From Bog-756 sp963845485 (GTDB taxonomy: Bacteria; Actinomycetota; Acidimicrobiia; Acidimicrobiales; RAAP-2): a stretch of DNA of 64,000 bases. A program made the position numbers and the translations under genes. The DNA lies in the NCBI GenBank assembly GCA_963845485.1, contig CAWJSI010000006.1:1-64000 (forward strand), in the 5' to 3' direction. The stretch's first letter is position 1. Every line of letters begins with the position of its first letter. This document shows positions 42,363-50,945 of the stretch, piece by piece. The notes below the pieces were generated by a model, which had not been told where the DNA came from, did no database searches, and saw nothing but the letters and a program-made list of their open reading frames with translations.

Positions 42363-42656
42363 TCATGTCGGGTACGTCGCTCCAACCTGGATGACGATGC
42401 GCACGAGGTTCAAACGCCTCATCAGCTCGTCAGCAATGGCACTCACCGTTTTTCCCAATCCGCTGCCGGAGACGAACAAGAGGGCGGTCGCCATGTCGTC
42501 CGGTTCTGACTCGCCCGACCGCTGGTAGATCGCGGGCGTGCATTCGACTGCATATCCAGCACGGTCCAGCATGCCGACGAACTCAGGGACCCCCGTGGCC
42601 GGACCCTCGAACCGCACTGTGATCGGCCGACGGTAGCTTTCCGCGACCCTCACCAT
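42363..42656 (-). CDS. Hypothetical protein, 97 residues
   Basis: The frame from ATG 42656 begins MVRVAESYRRPITVRFEGPA and contains a Gly-rich segment LLFVSGSGLGKTVSAIADEL near its middle. That segment superficially resembles a P-loop but lacks Walker-type context. The alternation of strands and helices suggests a small alpha/beta protein. I do not recognise the family. No Shine-Dalgarno is visible. It is isolated between two gene-poor gaps on the minus strand. Confidence 0.45.
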   Translation of the reverse strand: MVRVAESYRRPITVRFEGPATGVPEFVGMLDRAGYAVECTPAIYQRSGESEPDDMATALLFVSGSGLGKTVSAIADELMRRLNLVRIVIQVGATYPT

Positions 42657-42963
42657 CGACAGAGCCGGTTACTTCCAACGCCCTCGCTTGGCTGGCCACG
42701 GCTCTCGCTTGGCCGACCGGGAATGTGAGCTGGGGGCACGGCGATCAACTCCCCGCCGACGGTTCATGGCCGTACGGCAGACCCACTCCGGCAGAGAAAA
42801 GGGCGAGCAATCGAGCGGCAAGTCGGGTCATGATTCCTTCGACCGGCGGAACACTATAGCCACATCAGTCCAGAGGCAAACATCTGGCCCGTGCCCTGGC
42901 TTCGTCCGGCGACGGAGCATTGACCTGAAGTTTCACTGACCCGGTGTTGGGCACATAGCTGCA
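42657..42963. other. Gene-poor divergent gap, 307 bases
   Basis: Between the 97-residue hypothetical gene and the iron redox enzyme gene. Open frames here are Arg/Ser-rich and unconvincing. I see no strong promoter or hairpin. Confidence 0.4.
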
Positions 42964-44025
42964 GTGAAGCCAGTGATGCCGCGTCCGAGAGGCGAGTTGA
43001 CCGAGTATCTGTGCAGCCGCCTCCGTGGACCGATCGGAGTGATGCCAGTGCTCCCGATCCCGTTGGAGGACCCCCTCGTAGGTGACGACTTCCATCTGGC
43101 CCTTCATCTGTGCTTCGGGCTCCACTACGACGGCTTCGATGGAGTCGACGATGCGTGGGAATGGGAGCCCTCGCTGTTGGCGCTGCGAGGCCGGCTCCTC
43201 AATACATTCATCACCCACCTGATTGCCGAAACCCCGGACGGCTGGAGACCTGGCCACCCTGCCGGACGACAGGAATTGGCCAGGGAAGTTCTCTCCTGTC
43301 TCGGCCAGGCCACTGGGCCGTCGCTCTCCCAGTTCATGGCCGAGGAGGGAACCCGTTCGCATCTCGAGGAGTTCGTTATCCATCGCAGCATCTATCAACG
43401 GAAGGAAGCCGATCCCCACACTTGGGCGATCCCTCGCCTGAGGGGACGGGCCAAATCAGCGATGGTCGTCCTGCAGGCTGATGAGTACGGCAACGGGAGG
43501 GTCGGTCGGTCGCACGCCGAACTGTTCGCCACAACGATGACCGTGCTCGGGCTCGATCCGACTCCCGGCGCCTACATCGACCAGGTCCCCGGGGTGACGT
43601 TGGCCACGGACAATCTGGTATCGACTCTCGGTCTCCATCGACGCTGGACGGGTGCCCTGGTGGGTCACCTCGCCGCCTTCGAAATGACGTCGGTCACCCC
43701 AATGTCGCGGTACGCCGCGGCCATCCGACGCCTCGGAGTGGACGAGAGGGCCGCCGAGTTTTATGACGTGCACGTGGTGGCTGACCAGATCCACGAGGAC
43801 GTCGCCGCCGACGAACTCCTCGTTGGCCTGGCCGAGGACCATCCCGAGTCCGCGGTGGACGCCCTATTCGGCGTGGCCGCCCTGCTCTCCGCCGAAAGGC
43901 GGTTCAGCGCGCATCTGCTGGTCAGCTGGGACGCCGGGCTCACATCCCTATTGGCGCCATCACCACACCTGCCGGCTCATCGAGGTCATGGAGGTCTCAC
44001 AGGTTCGATTGCCGTCAGGTCCTAG
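42964..44025 (+). CDS. Iron-containing redox enzyme family protein (heme-oxygenase-like fold)
   Basis: This 353-residue protein resembles the heme-oxygenase-like diiron (HDO) group called iron-containing redox enzyme. Conserved ligand-type motifs are HLEEFVIHRSIYQ, LQADEYGNGRVGRSHAELF and FYDVHVVADQIHEDVA. HDO enzymes carry out oxidative C-C or N-oxidation chemistry; the substrate here is unknown. The GTG start at 42964 (then ATG 42976) gives the usual N-terminus, and no Shine-Dalgarno decides between them. The CDGSH-type neighbour often seen with this family is not present. The downstream 177 nt hold no clear gene. Confidence 0.78.
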   Translation: MKPVMPRPRGELTEYLCSRLRGPIGVMPVLPIPLEDPLVGDDFHLALHLCFGLHYDGFDGVDDAWEWEPSLLALRGRLLNTFITHLIAETPDGWRPGHPAGRQELAREVLSCLGQATGPSLSQFMAEEGTRSHLEEFVIHRSIYQRKEADPHTWAIPRLRGRAKSAMVVLQADEYGNGRVGRSHAELFATTMTVLGLDPTPGAYIDQVPGVTLATDNLVSTLGLHRRWTGALVGHLAAFEMTSVTPMSRYAAAIRRLGVDERAAEFYDVHVVADQIHEDVAADELLVGLAEDHPESAVDALFGVAALLSAERRFSAHLLVSWDAGLTSLLAPSPHLPAHRGHGGLTGSIAVRS

Positions 44026-44202
44026 CCTCCTTCGGCCAAACGTGAACATCGCGGGCATTGGCTTCACTTCTCTGGGTCGATCACCGAACTCCCCGGCGGT
44101 GGTTCAGGGATCGCCACGGGACGAATAGTGTTGGGCCGCCTGTCAAGGGCGATGGGGCGTCGCTGGTAGCCCTGGGCCCGGCTCATCCACTAGGGGAGGC
44201 CA

Positions 44203-46023
44203 GTGCCGACGAGGTATCGCAGTGAGGAGCAGTGGGTTCCGAGCCACGAGCCCACAGTGGGCTCGACTCGGCTGTCCATCAACCCCGAGGTTGGCCGATG
44301 GTGGTTTCTGGCTCTCTATGAGTCGCCTCTGCTGTTCTCTGGCCTTCTCGACCACGAGGGATCCGTACTCGAGGGCAATCAGGTATCGATCGAGGGCTGC
44401 GGACTCGTACGCCACGAGATCATCGGCAGCCCGTTCTGGGAGGGCGGATGGTGGCGTCCCGACCCGGATCTGGCCGCCAGAGTTCAACGCTGGTGCCGGG
44501 AGGTGCTCCGGTCGGGGGATTCCCTAAGGACGACCACTCCCTATTTCCTCGGAGACGGCAGTGTGCGCATGGTCGACCTCGCTCTTCATCCGGTCTTCGA
44601 CAGGAATTCCCAACCGGAACGCGCCTACATCGTCGCCACGGGCCTCGACGTCACGGATGCGTTGACGGCCCGGGCCGAGCGGGAGGAGCGTTTGGCCATT
44701 GAGGCCAACGCTCTGAGGGCAGAGTCGCAGGCACAGGTCCGTGAACTCCACCTGCTCCAGGACTCCGAGCACTTCATACGCGACCGCCTCGAGGGCTTGG
44801 CTTCGGCAGCCATCGAGATGGTGACCGTCGACTCGTTCGAAGGACTCACCCGCGTGATCTTCGAACGAGCCCTTCCGATCCTTGGAGCAGACGGCGGTGC
44901 CCTGGTGATCAGGGACGGCGACGAACTACGGGTCTTTCTCAGTGACCGACTGGATGAGCAGGCGCGCCTCAAGTACGAGGAAGCTCCCTTCGACAGTCCA
45001 TGGCCAGGACGACATGTTGCCAGGACGGGCCAACGCCTGATCTTCCCCACTCGAGAAGATGGAATCTCCTTTTTGCCGGCGATGCGGCAGGTCTATGAGG
45101 ACACAGGCCGGTTCGCATGGGTCTACGTCCCGCTCACGGTGAGGGGCCGGGTGTTGGGTTCCATGGCCGTCTCGTGGCGTGAGGAACGAGAGATTGGTGA
45201 TGACGAGGTGGCCTTGATCGAGGCCATCGCCGCCCAGTGTGCCCAGGTCATCGAACGCATCCAGATGGCCCTGCTCAACATCGAGAGCGCCAGGGAGATC
45301 GAGCAGATGGTCGAATCGATCCAGCGCAGTCTGCTCACCTCGTCCCCGACCCCTCACCAGCTCGATATCGGCACGCACTATCTGCCCGCTGCCCTGGCCA
45401 TGCAGGTTGGTGGTGATTGGTACGACGCGTTCACGACGAAAGCCGGGTCAACGATCCTGGTGGTGGGCGACGTGGCCGGTCATGATGGCGACGCCGCGGC
45501 AGCCATGGCGCAGCTGCGGAACCTCCTGCGTGGACTGGCCATCACTGGAGATCGCGGTCCCGCAGCGCTGATTTCGCTGCTGGATGAATCGATCGTCGCT
45601 CTGGAACTCGACGTCATTGCCACGGTGCTGGTGGCCGAGGTCCACGAGGCGGGTGAAGGCTGCTCGGTCCGATGGGCGAGCGCAGGACACCTGCCCCCGG
45701 TAGTGAAGCGGTCAGACGGAACCGTTGAGGTGCTGTCACCTCCGATCGACGTCCTGCTTGGTCTCCACGATCACTACCCACGGCATGAGCATTCACTGGT
45801 CCTCGGGCGTCGTGACTTACTCCTCTTGTACACCGACGGGTTAGTCGAACGACGGGGCGAAAGCCTTGACGTTGGCCTTGATCGATTGGCACGCACCGTT
45901 GGTCATCTGGGTGCCGGCCGCTCTGTGGACATGGGTGACCAACTGGTTGAACGCATGCTCGCCGGCCCTCCCGGTGACGATGTGGCTCTGCTGGCCATGC
46001 AGGTAGCAGCACCCGACACGTAG
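44203..46023 (+). CDS. PAS-GAF-SpoIIE (PP2C-like) serine phosphatase
   Basis: This 606-residue RsbU-type protein has a PAS-like domain (about residues 30-155, ending AYIVATGLDVTDALTA). A GAF domain (about 205-360) and a SpoIIE phosphatase domain (about 385-600) follow. The phosphatase has GGDWYDAF, VVGDVAGHDGDAAAAM, WASAGHLPPVV, LLYTDGLVERRGESLD and PGDDVALLAM, so the metal-binding aspartates are present. Such phosphatases dephosphorylate anti-anti-sigma factors. It faces an RsbW-like kinase gene 78 nt downstream on the other strand. GTG 44203 is the likely start. Confidence 0.92.
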   Translation: MPTRYRSEEQWVPSHEPTVGSTRLSINPEVGRWWFLALYESPLLFSGLLDHEGSVLEGNQVSIEGCGLVRHEIIGSPFWEGGWWRPDPDLAARVQRWCREVLRSGDSLRTTTPYFLGDGSVRMVDLALHPVFDRNSQPERAYIVATGLDVTDALTARAEREERLAIEANALRAESQAQVRELHLLQDSEHFIRDRLEGLASAAIEMVTVDSFEGLTRVIFERALPILGADGGALVIRDGDELRVFLSDRLDEQARLKYEEAPFDSPWPGRHVARTGQRLIFPTREDGISFLPAMRQVYEDTGRFAWVYVPLTVRGRVLGSMAVSWREEREIGDDEVALIEAIAAQCAQVIERIQMALLNIESAREIEQMVESIQRSLLTSSPTPHQLDIGTHYLPAALAMQVGGDWYDAFTTKAGSTILVVGDVAGHDGDAAAAMAQLRNLLRGLAITGDRGPAALISLLDESIVALELDVIATVLVAEVHEAGEGCSVRWASAGHLPPVVKRSDGTVEVLSPPIDVLLGLHDHYPRHEHSLVLGRRDLLLLYTDGLVERRGESLDVGLDRLARTVGHLGAGRSVDMGDQLVERMLAGPPGDDVALLAMQVAAPDT

Positions 46024-46101
46024 GCCGGGCTGGGGCGTGGAGCTACGAACGGCCTCTCTGGAGACAACCGATCCGGCTCCCAACCGGGTCAGTGTGGTGG
46101 C

Positions 46102-46491
46102 TCAGTTCATGGACCAACGTGAGTGGAACTCGGTGGTGAGGCCAAACCACACTGCCTTCCCCTTCCCTCGCCACTCGATTCCCCAGTGGTCGGACAGGCG
46201 TGCGACTATCGTGAGCCCCCGACCGTGACTGTCCGCCATCGAGGACTCGCGCAGCTCCGGGGCCTCGTCTCCGTGGTCGGCTACCTCGATCCTTAGGGTC
46301 GACGGACCGATCACCACGTTGACCACCACCGGTGGCTCGCCGTGGACCACGGCATTGGTGACGAGCTCGCTGAGTAGTAGCTGCGCCCGTTCGACAAGCT
46401 GGTCCGGATAGCCGTCCAACGCATCGAGCAGGAAACGACGGGCACGTGCCGGACTGTCTTCCATTCCGGGAAGCTGGATTACCTCATGCAC
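46102..46491 (-). CDS. RsbW-like ATP-binding (anti-sigma regulatory kinase) protein
   Basis: This 129-residue single-domain GHKL ATPase has N box LLLSELVTNAVVHGEPP (E42, N46), G1 box ADHGDEAP and G2 box SHGRGLTIVARL. Proteins of this type bind and inhibit sigma factors or phosphorylate STAS antagonists. The GTG start at 46491 has AGGAGG 6 nt upstream, deciding it over upstream in-frame codons. It is convergent with a SpoIIE phosphatase gene, but no STAS protein or sigma factor is nearby, so the partners must be elsewhere. Confidence 0.9.
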   Translation of the reverse strand: MHEVIQLPGMEDSPARARRFLLDALDGYPDQLVERAQLLLSELVTNAVVHGEPPVVVNVVIGPSTLRIEVADHGDEAPELRESSMADSHGRGLTIVARLSDHWGIEWRGKGKAVWFGLTTEFHSRWSMN

Positions 46492-46701
46492 GATCCGCCT
46501 CCTCTCTCCTCTTCGCTGAACCCGTCTGTCACTACCCCGCCTCCCGGAGAGCAAACCCGCGACCCGGCAGGGCTCGGTGGCTCGTGTGGTGCCATGGCCT
46601 CCGACAGGTTTGTGAATGCCGTCAGCCTGCGACGTCAGTGTCCTGCCGCTTGACACTTCCGAAGCGCCACGGGCCGATCTCCACTCCCGCCGTTGTCGGC
46701 A

Positions 46702-48219
46702 CTACTCCCCGACCGTGGCCACAGCGGTTACCGGTTCGCTGTCGCGACCTGGGTGGGCGTTGATGAGGATCCCGCCCACCAAAGCGGCGAGTGCGAGGGA
46801 CAGGGCAGCCCACCCACTGGCAACGGCGAACCCGTGGACGGTCGCGTCCGAGAGTGCTGAGGGACTGCGGTGATGCAGGGCCAGATACGAGGCAGTGGCG
46901 GTGGCGGCGACCGTATTGAGCAATGCAGTTCCGACAGAAGCCCCGATCTGCTGTGACGTATTGGTGGTGGCCGAGGTGATACCGACGTCTCTCGGCTCGG
47001 CGTTGTTGGTCGCCGTACTGATGCACGGGACGATGGCCAGTCCCAATCCAAGTCCAAGAAGCAACTCGGTGGGCAGTATGTGGGCCACATAGGACGACTG
47101 CGGGGTAAGACCGGTCAGCAACGCCACCCCGAACGAAGCGATCAGGAGGCCGGGGACAACCAGAAGCCGAGTTCGCAGCCGAGGCATCAGTCGACTGGCC
47201 AGCTGGGTGGCGGCCAATCCGTTGACCACCATCAAGGGCAGAAAGGCCACCCCGGTCTTGAGCGGCGAGTAACCATCGACCGTTTGCAGGAGATAGGTGA
47301 GGAAGAGGAACGTACCGTACATGCCGAGAACGGCCAGGATGATGGTCAGGAACGAACCGGCACGGTTGCGGTTGGTGAGGATCCGCATCGGAAGCAATGG
47401 GCTGGCCACCCTCGTCTGCACCAGCACGAACATGATCAGCAGTGCGACGCCGAAGAGCATCGGTCCGATGACTCTCGACGAGTTCCAGCCAACGCTGGCG
47501 GCCTCTCCAAGGCCGTAGACCAGGGCCACCAATCCCCCGCATCCGAGTATCGCGCCGGGAATATCGAGCCGGACGTCCGAGCGGCCGGCCCGCTTCGGAA
47601 TCATGGTGAACACGCCGATCGCCACGGCCAGGGCGATGGGGAGGTTCACATATAGGCACCAACGCCAGTCCAGGTATTGGGTCAGAAGTCCTCCGAGAAT
47701 CAACCCGAAGGCGGCGCCGCCGATGGCGATGGACGCGTAGATACCGAAGGCCCGGCCCCGCTCCTTCTGGTCGGTGAAGGTGGTAGCCAGGATGGAAAGC
47801 ACCGACGGGGCCAGGAGCGCACCGAACATTCCCTGCAGACCTCGCGCCCCAATCAACATCCCTGTCGTCTGTGCGGCTCCACCGAGGGCCGAGGCGACAG
47901 CAAAGCCGATGACACCGATCAGCAGTGTCCGCTTCGGCCCGATCATGTCGGCGATGCGACCACCGAGGAGCAGGAAGCCCCCAAAGCCGAGGGTGTAGGC
48001 AGTAACCACCCATTGACGGTCGGTGTTCGAAAAGCCCAACGACTGCTGGGCGGACGGTAGGGCGATGATCATGATGGTCGTATCGAGCACCACCATGAGT
48101 TGGGCCCCGGCGATCATGACGAGAATCCACCAGTGAGCCCGAGTGGTCTCACCCCTGTCGGGAGCGGACCCCCAGGTGCCCGAGCCCAAAGGCTCGGTCC
48201 CCGAATCCACGGCGGTCAT
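46702..48219 (-). CDS. DHA2 family (EmrB/QacA-type) MFS transporter
   Basis: This 505-residue drug:H+ antiporter-type membrane protein has about 14 predicted helices. Motifs are VLDTTIMIIALPSAQQSLGF (motif D1), GGRIADMIGPKRTLLIG (motif A) and ARGLQGMFGALLAPS (motif B region). It would export small lipophilic or cationic compounds. Its ATG at 48219 overlaps the stop of a possible small upstream frame by 4 nt, suggesting coupling. No dedicated regulator lies beside it. Confidence 0.93.
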   Translation of the reverse strand: MTAVDSGTEPLGSGTWGSAPDRGETTRAHWWILVMIAGAQLMVVLDTTIMIIALPSAQQSLGFSNTDRQWVVTAYTLGFGGFLLLGGRIADMIGPKRTLLIGVIGFAVASALGGAAQTTGMLIGARGLQGMFGALLAPSVLSILATTFTDQKERGRAFGIYASIAIGGAAFGLILGGLLTQYLDWRWCLYVNLPIALAVAIGVFTMIPKRAGRSDVRLDIPGAILGCGGLVALVYGLGEAASVGWNSSRVIGPMLFGVALLIMFVLVQTRVASPLLPMRILTNRNRAGSFLTIILAVLGMYGTFLFLTYLLQTVDGYSPLKTGVAFLPLMVVNGLAATQLASRLMPRLRTRLLVVPGLLIASFGVALLTGLTPQSSYVAHILPTELLLGLGLGLAIVPCISTATNNAEPRDVGITSATTNTSQQIGASVGTALLNTVAATATASYLALHHRSPSALSDATVHGFAVASGWAALSLALAALVGGILINAHPGRDSEPVTAVATVGE

Positions 48220-48365
48220 CGTTCGACCGCTCTCCCAAACGCCACCGGGAGGTCAACTCGCTCGGGTGGGTACACGTCTTCGGACCGACCGGCGGGGCCC
48301 TCAGGATCCAGCATCACTACCGACGACGGGCCCCACGAGTGGCTGACCTTGAGTCCGAACTGCAT
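48216..48365 (-). CDS. Possible 49-residue protein coupled to the MFS gene
   Basis: The frame from ATG 48365 reads MQFGLKVSHSWGPSSVVMLD and ends AFGRAVER. Its stop overlaps the MFS start by 4 nt (ATGA), and codon third positions are mostly G/C. There is no Shine-Dalgarno and no recognised family, so it may be a leader peptide or chance. Confidence 0.3.
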   Translation of the reverse strand: MQFGLKVSHSWGPSSVVMLDPEGPAGRSEDVYPPERVDLPVAFGRAVER

Positions 48366-48639
48366 GCGGGGCCGCGGCCTGTGGACCGCAACGGCGAGCA
48401 TCACGCTGACAACTCCTGGAGATCGTGGGCGCACCACCGGCGCTGGCCCCGACCGAGCCTAACGGCCACCGAGGATGAGACGGCACCAGTCGGCCGGCCA
48501 TGGGGTCGACGCCCATGGACCACCGGGGTGGGGTGGGGAGGGGTGAGTTCGTGCCCTCACCTCGCGACACGGTCGACGTACGTCGTAAGGTGGCCTGCGT
48601 CTCACGAGGTCCCTCGGGAGTGATCGAAGGGAGCGAACG
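48220..48639. other. Divergent region, 420 bases
   Basis: Between the MFS transporter (minus) and the esterase (plus). Apart from the possible 49-residue coupled frame nothing convincing is seen. The esterase Shine-Dalgarno GGGAG lies close to its start. Confidence 0.4.
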
Positions 48640-49563
48640 ATGTTGGAGCTGGACAAGGAGATAAGCGAGGTGGTTTCGGCCATCCCCATCGGGACCATCG
48701 GCCCGGACGAGCTGGCCGAGATCCGCTCCATACCGCTGGTCCCCCCCACCCCCCTGTCCGATGCCGTCGAGCGCACCGACCACGTCGTGCCGGGAGACCC
48801 GAACGTGGTGATACGCGTCCATCGTCCCCGGGGCCATGATGGCCCACTTCCCTGTCTGTACTCGATCCATGGGGGTGGGTACGTCATGGGCAGCTACACC
48901 ATGGACGACCCACGATTCGATGCGTGGTGCCCACGATTCGGCTGCGTGGGCGTGTCAGTCGAGTACCGCCTGTCACCGGAAACTCCCTACCCGGGCCCAC
49001 TGGACGACTGCTACCTGGCCCTCAAATGGGTTCACGAACACCATCAGGAGCTCGGCGTGGATCCTGATCGGATCGGGATTGCCGGGGTAAGTGCCGGAGG
49101 CGGACTGGCCGCCGCCCTCGCCTTGGTCGCCCGTGACCGGGGCGAGGTGCCGGTCCGGTTCCAACTGCTCGACTGCCCCATGCTCGACGACCGCCAGACC
49201 ACGCCGTCCAGCCGACTCGACGGTCTGTACATCTGGACTCGGGAGTCGAACACCTTTGGTTGGCAGTCATACCTCGGCGACCGATACGGCACCGACGACG
49301 TGCCGGCCTATGCCGCCCCGGCCCGGGCCGACGACCTGAGTGGCTTGCCGCCGGCCTATGTGTGCGTCGGTGGCGTGGACGGCTTTCGCGACGAGGACAT
49401 CATGTACGCCATGCGATTGAATCAGGCCGGCGTGCCCGCCGAGTTGCACGTCTTTCCGGGCGCGCCGCACGGCGTCATGATGTTCACCGGGTCAGCCGTG
49501 GCCCAGCGCTACACCCGGACCCTCGACGACTGGCTCGGTCGGCAGCTGAACACCAGCGGTTGA
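48640..49563 (+). CDS. Alpha/beta hydrolase, HSL-type esterase/lipase
   Basis: This 307-residue hormone-sensitive-lipase-family enzyme has oxyanion-hole HGGGYVMGS (77-80), nucleophile GVSAGGG (S151), the acid in VCVGGVDGFRDED and the His in FPGAPHGVMM. It would hydrolyse short esters. ATG 48640 (MLELDKEISEVVSAIPIGTI) has GGGAG upstream. It is divergent from the MFS gene and convergent with the DoxX gene. The strand and spacing suggest an independent unit. Confidence 0.93.
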   Translation: MLELDKEISEVVSAIPIGTIGPDELAEIRSIPLVPPTPLSDAVERTDHVVPGDPNVVIRVHRPRGHDGPLPCLYSIHGGGYVMGSYTMDDPRFDAWCPRFGCVGVSVEYRLSPETPYPGPLDDCYLALKWVHEHHQELGVDPDRIGIAGVSAGGGLAAALALVARDRGEVPVRFQLLDCPMLDDRQTTPSSRLDGLYIWTRESNTFGWQSYLGDRYGTDDVPAYAAPARADDLSGLPPAYVCVGGVDGFRDEDIMYAMRLNQAGVPAELHVFPGAPHGVMMFTGSAVAQRYTRTLDDWLGRQLNTSG

Positions 49564-49594
49564 GCCTCCGCCCTCCCCGAGGCACGGCCAGGAT

Positions 49595-50137
49595 TCACCC
49601 TGCAGCGTTCTCCGTGGCTGGGTCCGAGTCGGACGTGGCCGGCTCATCGGGCTTCATCCTCTCTGCGACGGTCAGGGTGGCCGCCGCGCCGGCCACGCCT
49701 GCGGCCAAGGCCAGCACGCCGTACCGGAGGCCCGACCGCTGCTTCCGCAACAGCCCATCGAGCGACAGAACGCCAGGACCGGCCGTAGCCAAAGACAGCG
49801 CAGCGGCGATCAGCGTGGCGTTGTACTCGTAGCCGCCCTGGCTCACCCATGGCCCGTTCTTGAGATGGACCTTCTTGATGGCCACCAGCATCGTCCCGGT
49901 GATCATGGCCGGACCAAGGGGACTCAAGAATCCGGCAGCCGTCAGGCCACCGCCGATGGTCTCGCTCAGGGCGGCGGCGAGTCCTTGGTGCTTGGCTGGA
50001 TGGAGGCCGAGCGCACCCATCGACTGCTGGGTGGCCTCGAGGCCGGGCCCACCGAAGCTGCCGTTGAGCTTTTGGAGTCCGTGGCCCATCATCAGGCCGC
50101 CCACAGTCACCCTCAACAGAAATCGTCCACTCGGCAT
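49595..50137 (-). CDS. DoxX family membrane protein
   Basis: This 180-residue four-helix membrane protein belongs to the DoxX family (MPSGRFLLRVTVGGLMMGHG, LSETIGGGLTAAGFLSPLG, YEYNATLIAAALSLATAGPG). DoxX proteins are linked to thiosulfate oxidation or oxidative-stress membrane complexes; the specific role here is unknown. The C-terminal tail (DEPATSDSDPATENAAG) is acidic. It is convergent with the esterase gene and divergent from the 156-residue Pro-rich protein gene. A tandem AGGTA-type sequence precedes ATG 50137. Confidence 0.88.
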   Translation of the reverse strand: MPSGRFLLRVTVGGLMMGHGLQKLNGSFGGPGLEATQQSMGALGLHPAKHQGLAAALSETIGGGLTAAGFLSPLGPAMITGTMLVAIKKVHLKNGPWVSQGGYEYNATLIAAALSLATAGPGVLSLDGLLRKQRSGLRYGVLALAAGVAGAAATLTVAERMKPDEPATSDSDPATENAAG

Positions 50138-50328
50138 GAGTACCTCCTAGGTAGGTGAGGCTACCGGGACGACTCTCGCCTCCGGCCCGACGAGCGATAC
50201 CCAGCGGACTCACGAGGCACACGGGCCCTTGGTCGGTCCGGCTCGATGGAGTAGAACTGGAAGAAGACAGATGTGTCGTGTCGAAAAACGTTGGCTTACG
50301 CTGGCCGATCTCAGTGGAGGTTCTTCTC

Positions 50329-50799
50329 ATGGGACTCATGGACAAGGTGAAGGCACAGGCGACCGTGCTGGTTGACAAGGCCCAGACAGGAGTGCAGCAG
50401 GGACAGACCAAACTGGCTGAGATGCAGTCGGGCAAGCAGGCCGACCATCTCCTCCGAGAGCTCGGGGCCTATGTCTTCTTGAGCGAGCGGAACCGCATCC
50501 AGCCCGACAGCGATGCCAAAGTCGCCGAGATTATGGGCCAACTCGACGCGCTCGAAACAGCAGGGACCCCCGTCACCATCACCCCCGAGGCTCCTGCCGT
50601 GCCGGCGGCCGGTGCCGTCCCCCAGGCCGTGGATACCTCGGTCCCGGTAGCCGGGACGGTGCCGCCACCCCCTCCTGCTGGCAGTCCTCTTCCCCCGCCG
50701 CCGGTGCCAACTGCCGGCACCGTTCCCCCGCCGGTTGACGCCGGGTCCGGGATCGACAGTGCCATCCCGCGGTCCGGTGGAGCCCTCCCCGGCGAGTAG
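50329..50799 (+). CDS. Pro-rich protein of unknown function with helical N-terminus
   Basis: This 156-residue protein has a helical N-terminal 75 residues (MGLMDKVKAQATVLVDKAQT, LLRELGAYVFLSERNRIQPD) and a Pro/Val-rich C-terminal half (PVAGTVPPPPPAGSPLPPPP). The N-terminal type is common in actinobacteria and of unknown function. There is no signal peptide or membrane helix. GGAGG at 50316-50320 lies 8 nt before ATG 50329, which fixes the start over upstream in-frame codons. The P-rich tail may bind SH3-like or membrane partners, by inference. Confidence 0.8.
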   Translation: MGLMDKVKAQATVLVDKAQTGVQQGQTKLAEMQSGKQADHLLRELGAYVFLSERNRIQPDSDAKVAEIMGQLDALETAGTPVTITPEAPAVPAAGAVPQAVDTSVPVAGTVPPPPPAGSPLPPPPVPTAGTVPPPVDAGSGIDSAIPRSGGALPGE

Positions 50800-50945
50800 G
50801 ACTCAACGGCCTAAGTGACACTGGTCGGTAGTCACGGCACGGCGCAGCCTGCCAGCCCGGCCCGTTGGGCTGGGGCTGATCCATCGGGCTCGAGAGGGTG
50901 TGATGGGTGTCGAACATGGGCAGGACGCGCAACTAGGTTCGGCCC

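Noticed and set aside
42688..42939. 83-residue plus-strand frame in the 42.7 kb gap
   Set aside because: Arg/Ser-rich composition, no ribosome-binding site and no family resemblance.
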